This document shows, one piece after another, positions 7,101 to 8,748 of a stretch of DNA of 8,748 nt. The notes under the pieces are model-generated. The model was not told the DNA's origin, searched no databases, and saw nothing but the letters and a program-made list of their open reading frames with translations. The position numbers and the translations under genes were made by a program. This DNA is from Burkholderiales bacterium UBA2647 (GTDB lineage Bacteria > Pseudomonadota > Gammaproteobacteria > Burkholderiales > Burkholderiaceae_E): the NCBI GenBank assembly GCA_002359635.1, contig DENJ01000074.1, forward strand, positions 43,531 to 52,278, read 5' to 3'. Position 1 is the first letter of the stretch; the number at the start of each line of letters is the position of its first letter.

Positions 7101-8729
7101 TTAGGGTCGTGCGACGCCAAACTGAATCGGTTGAAGGTGGCGAGCGGCCTCCTCACGACAGGTTGCAAGTACAAAACTCAGCACCTTTCTCGTATCTCGC
7201 GGATCGATAAGGCCATCGTCAAGAAGTCGGGCACTGGTATAAAAAGCACCTGCTTGCCGCTCAAAATTATCGATGATTTTTTGCGCCATGATTTGTAGCG
7301 CCGTTTCATCGACAGTCTCACCTTTTCGAGCAGCACCCGCTTCGGCCACCATGCGCATGGTCGTTGCCGCTTGTTCGGCACCCATGACGGCTGTTTTTGC
7401 GTGGGGCCACGAGAAGATGAAACGCGGATCGAAGCCACGGCCACACATACCGTAATTGCCAGCGCCAAAGGAGGCGCCGCAGTGAATGGTGATTGAGGGA
7501 ACATTCGCATTGGCAACGGCTTGGATCATTTTGGATCCATGCTTGATCATGCCTGTTTGTTCGCTTGCTTTACCCACCATGTAACCGGTGGTGTTTTGCA
7601 AGTAGAGCAGAGGAATATGCGCTTGACAGCAGGCTTGGATGAAGTGGGTCGCCTTGTGACTTCCTGCAGTATCGATAGGTCCATTATTTGTAATGATGCC
7701 AATGGGATAGCCTTCAATGGCAGCATGGCCAACCAGTGTTTGCGGCCCATAGTCCGGCTGGAAATCGAGAAAATCGGAGTCGTCCACCAGGCGGATGATG
7801 ACTTCCCTCATATCGACCGGTTCACGAAAATCAGCGGGCATGATACCCATCAATTCCTCGCTGGCATAACGAGGCGGGAGCCAACCCGACCGTGCGCTTG
7901 GGTTTGCCTGGCCATCAACATTGCCCTGCCAACCCAAGCGTTGCATCAAGTTGCGAGCGATATCGATGGCATGGGCATCGTCATCTGCCAAGTACTCGCC
8001 TAGTCCGCTGACTTGAGTGTGCATTTCGGCGCCACCGAGTTCTTCGTCATTGGCGATCTCACCGGTTGCGGCCTTTAGTAGCGGTGGGCCAGCCAAAAAC
8101 GCCTTTGCCCGGCCTCTCACCATAATGACGTAGTCTGAAAGCCCTGGCATGTAGGCGCCTCCAGCGGTCGATGCGCCATGCACAATCGCAATCACAGGCA
8201 AACCTGCAGCAGACAATCGAGCCAGATTGGCAAAAATCCTTCCCCCTTCAACAAAGCCTTCGACCTGATAGCGAAGCAAATTGGCGCCTGCCGACTCGAT
8301 GAGTTGTAAATAGGGTAGGCGGTTTTGAAGCGCAATTTGTTGGCCGCGCAGTATTTTCTCTCGTCCCATATGCTGGATCGCTCCAGCATCGATACCTGCA
8401 TCGCTGATATTGATGAGCGTGCGAACGCCACTGACAAATCCGATGCCGGTAATCACACCCCCGCCGGGTACCGATTTCTCGAGCTCACTTCGGTCAAGGC
8501 CAAATCCGGCCATGGTCGATAACTCAAGCCAGGGGGCTCCAGGATCAAGCAAGCGAGCTAATCGCTCGCGGGGTAAAAGTTGGCCCCGCTTATCAAAGCG
8601 TGGCTTGGCCGAAGCCGACTTCTGAACAGTGCGTGCTTCGAGTGTACGCAATTGGTCGATGGCCTCGAGCATCGCTTGTTTACGCGATTCAAAGTTCGGA
8701 TGACCTGGGCGAAGCGAAGATTCAAACAT
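7101..8729 (-). CDS. atuC: Acyl-CoA carboxylase beta subunit (carboxyltransferase), geranyl-CoA carboxylase type
   Basis: Carboxyltransferase subunit of 542 residues that moves the carboxyl group from biotin to the gamma carbon of an alpha,beta-unsaturated branched acyl-CoA, within an alpha6-beta6 complex. The N-terminal half has KRGQLLPRERLARLLDPG (47-64), ESAGANLLRY (145-154), GASTAGGAYMPGLSDY (185-200) and FLAGPPLLKAATGE (211-224). The C-terminal half has LQNTTGYMVG (377-386) and GASFGAGNYGMCGRGFDPRF (418-437). These supply the paired oxyanion turns. The length equals LiuB/AtuC. At EGGRIF (161-166) Gly162 aligns with the Phe of HFGRIF in 3-methylcrotonyl-CoA carboxylases; a Phe-to-Gly change there is the published determinant of geranyl-CoA selectivity. 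The segment before it also lacks the MCC DEVFPDRE stretch. ATG at 8729 fits the family N-terminus, but no AGGAG-like site precedes it in the 19 bases available. It is the first gene of the operon visible here; its promoter lies beyond the window. Confidence 0.93.
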   Translation of the reverse strand: MFESSLRPGHPNFESRKQAMLEAIDQLRTLEARTVQKSASAKPRFDKRGQLLPRERLARLLDPGAPWLELSTMAGFGLDRSELEKSVPGGGVITGIGFVSGVRTLINISDAGIDAGAIQHMGREKILRGQQIALQNRLPYLQLIESAGANLLRYQVEGFVEGGRIFANLARLSAAGLPVIAIVHGASTAGGAYMPGLSDYVIMVRGRAKAFLAGPPLLKAATGEIANDEELGGAEMHTQVSGLGEYLADDDAHAIDIARNLMQRLGWQGNVDGQANPSARSGWLPPRYASEELMGIMPADFREPVDMREVIIRLVDDSDFLDFQPDYGPQTLVGHAAIEGYPIGIITNNGPIDTAGSHKATHFIQACCQAHIPLLYLQNTTGYMVGKASEQTGMIKHGSKMIQAVANANVPSITIHCGASFGAGNYGMCGRGFDPRFIFSWPHAKTAVMGAEQAATTMRMVAEAGAARKGETVDETALQIMAQKIIDNFERQAGAFYTSARLLDDGLIDPRDTRKVLSFVLATCREEAARHLQPIQFGVARP

Positions 8730-8748
8730 AAAACGGAGCCGTAAAGAA

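Noticed and set aside
7034..7174. 47-codon extension of the AtuD-like dehydrogenase frame into the carboxyltransferase gene
   Set aside because: AGGAG and ATG at 7033 give exactly the family length. The extension is the out-of-frame shadow of the carboxyltransferase C-terminus.
7521..8003. 160-codon open frame on the + strand opposite the carboxyltransferase gene
   Set aside because: It lies wholly antisense to strongly conserved carboxyltransferase sequence, and its translation resembles no protein family.
1288..8729. Assignment as the leucine-degradation liu operon (3-methylcrotonyl-CoA carboxylase)
   Set aside because: The first dehydrogenase looks like AtuD rather than LiuA, the beta subunit has Gly at the Phe selectivity site, and no hydroxymethylglutaryl-CoA lyase gene is present. 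Not fully excluded.

Overview
The window looks like an accessory catabolic locus from a proteobacterium, probably a betaproteobacterium of the Burkholderiales type. The grounds are the GC-balanced coding style, the Tat-exported LivK-type binding protein next to a catabolic operon, and the enzyme families present. The taxonomic call is inference from style; there is no rRNA or other marker. Almost every base is coding and no gap exceeds 70 bases.

Left part (36-1286, + strand): one gene for a periplasmic substrate-binding protein of a branched-chain-amino-acid/aromatic-type ABC transporter, with a twin-arginine signal peptide. It runs head-on into the operon described next, with one base between the two stop codons. 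A perfect 11-bp inverted repeat lies 16 bases beyond its stop, inside the end of the opposing gene, and may act as its terminator or 3' end.

Right part (8729 down to 1288, - strand): six closely packed genes read as one operon. In order of transcription they are an acyl-CoA carboxylase carboxyltransferase (beta) subunit, an AtuD-like acyl-CoA dehydrogenase, the biotin carboxylase/biotin carrier (alpha) subunit, a second and divergent acyl-CoA dehydrogenase, a PaaG-type enoyl-CoA hydratase/isomerase, and a YigI-type hotdog acyl-CoA thioesterase. Gaps are 67, 2 (or a 4-base overlap), 4, 59 and 11 bases. The operon promoter is not in the window.

The best reading is a geranyl-CoA carboxylase-type (Atu-like) route for methyl-branched, isoprenoid acyl-CoAs. 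AtuD-like dehydrogenase would turn citronellyl-CoA into cis-geranyl-CoA, and the alpha/beta carboxylase would carboxylate the gamma-methyl branch. Hydration and cleavage would then remove the branch as acetate, and beta-oxidation would follow. Support comes from the strong AtuD resemblance and from a glycine in the beta subunit where 3-methylcrotonyl-CoA carboxylases carry a substrate-blocking phenylalanine. The layout departs from the Pseudomonas atu operon: there is a second dehydrogenase, a PaaG-like crotonase lacking both classical hydratase glutamates, and a terminal thioesterase. No AtuA/B/G/H, lyase, thiolase or ligase is visible. The true substrate is therefore unproven.
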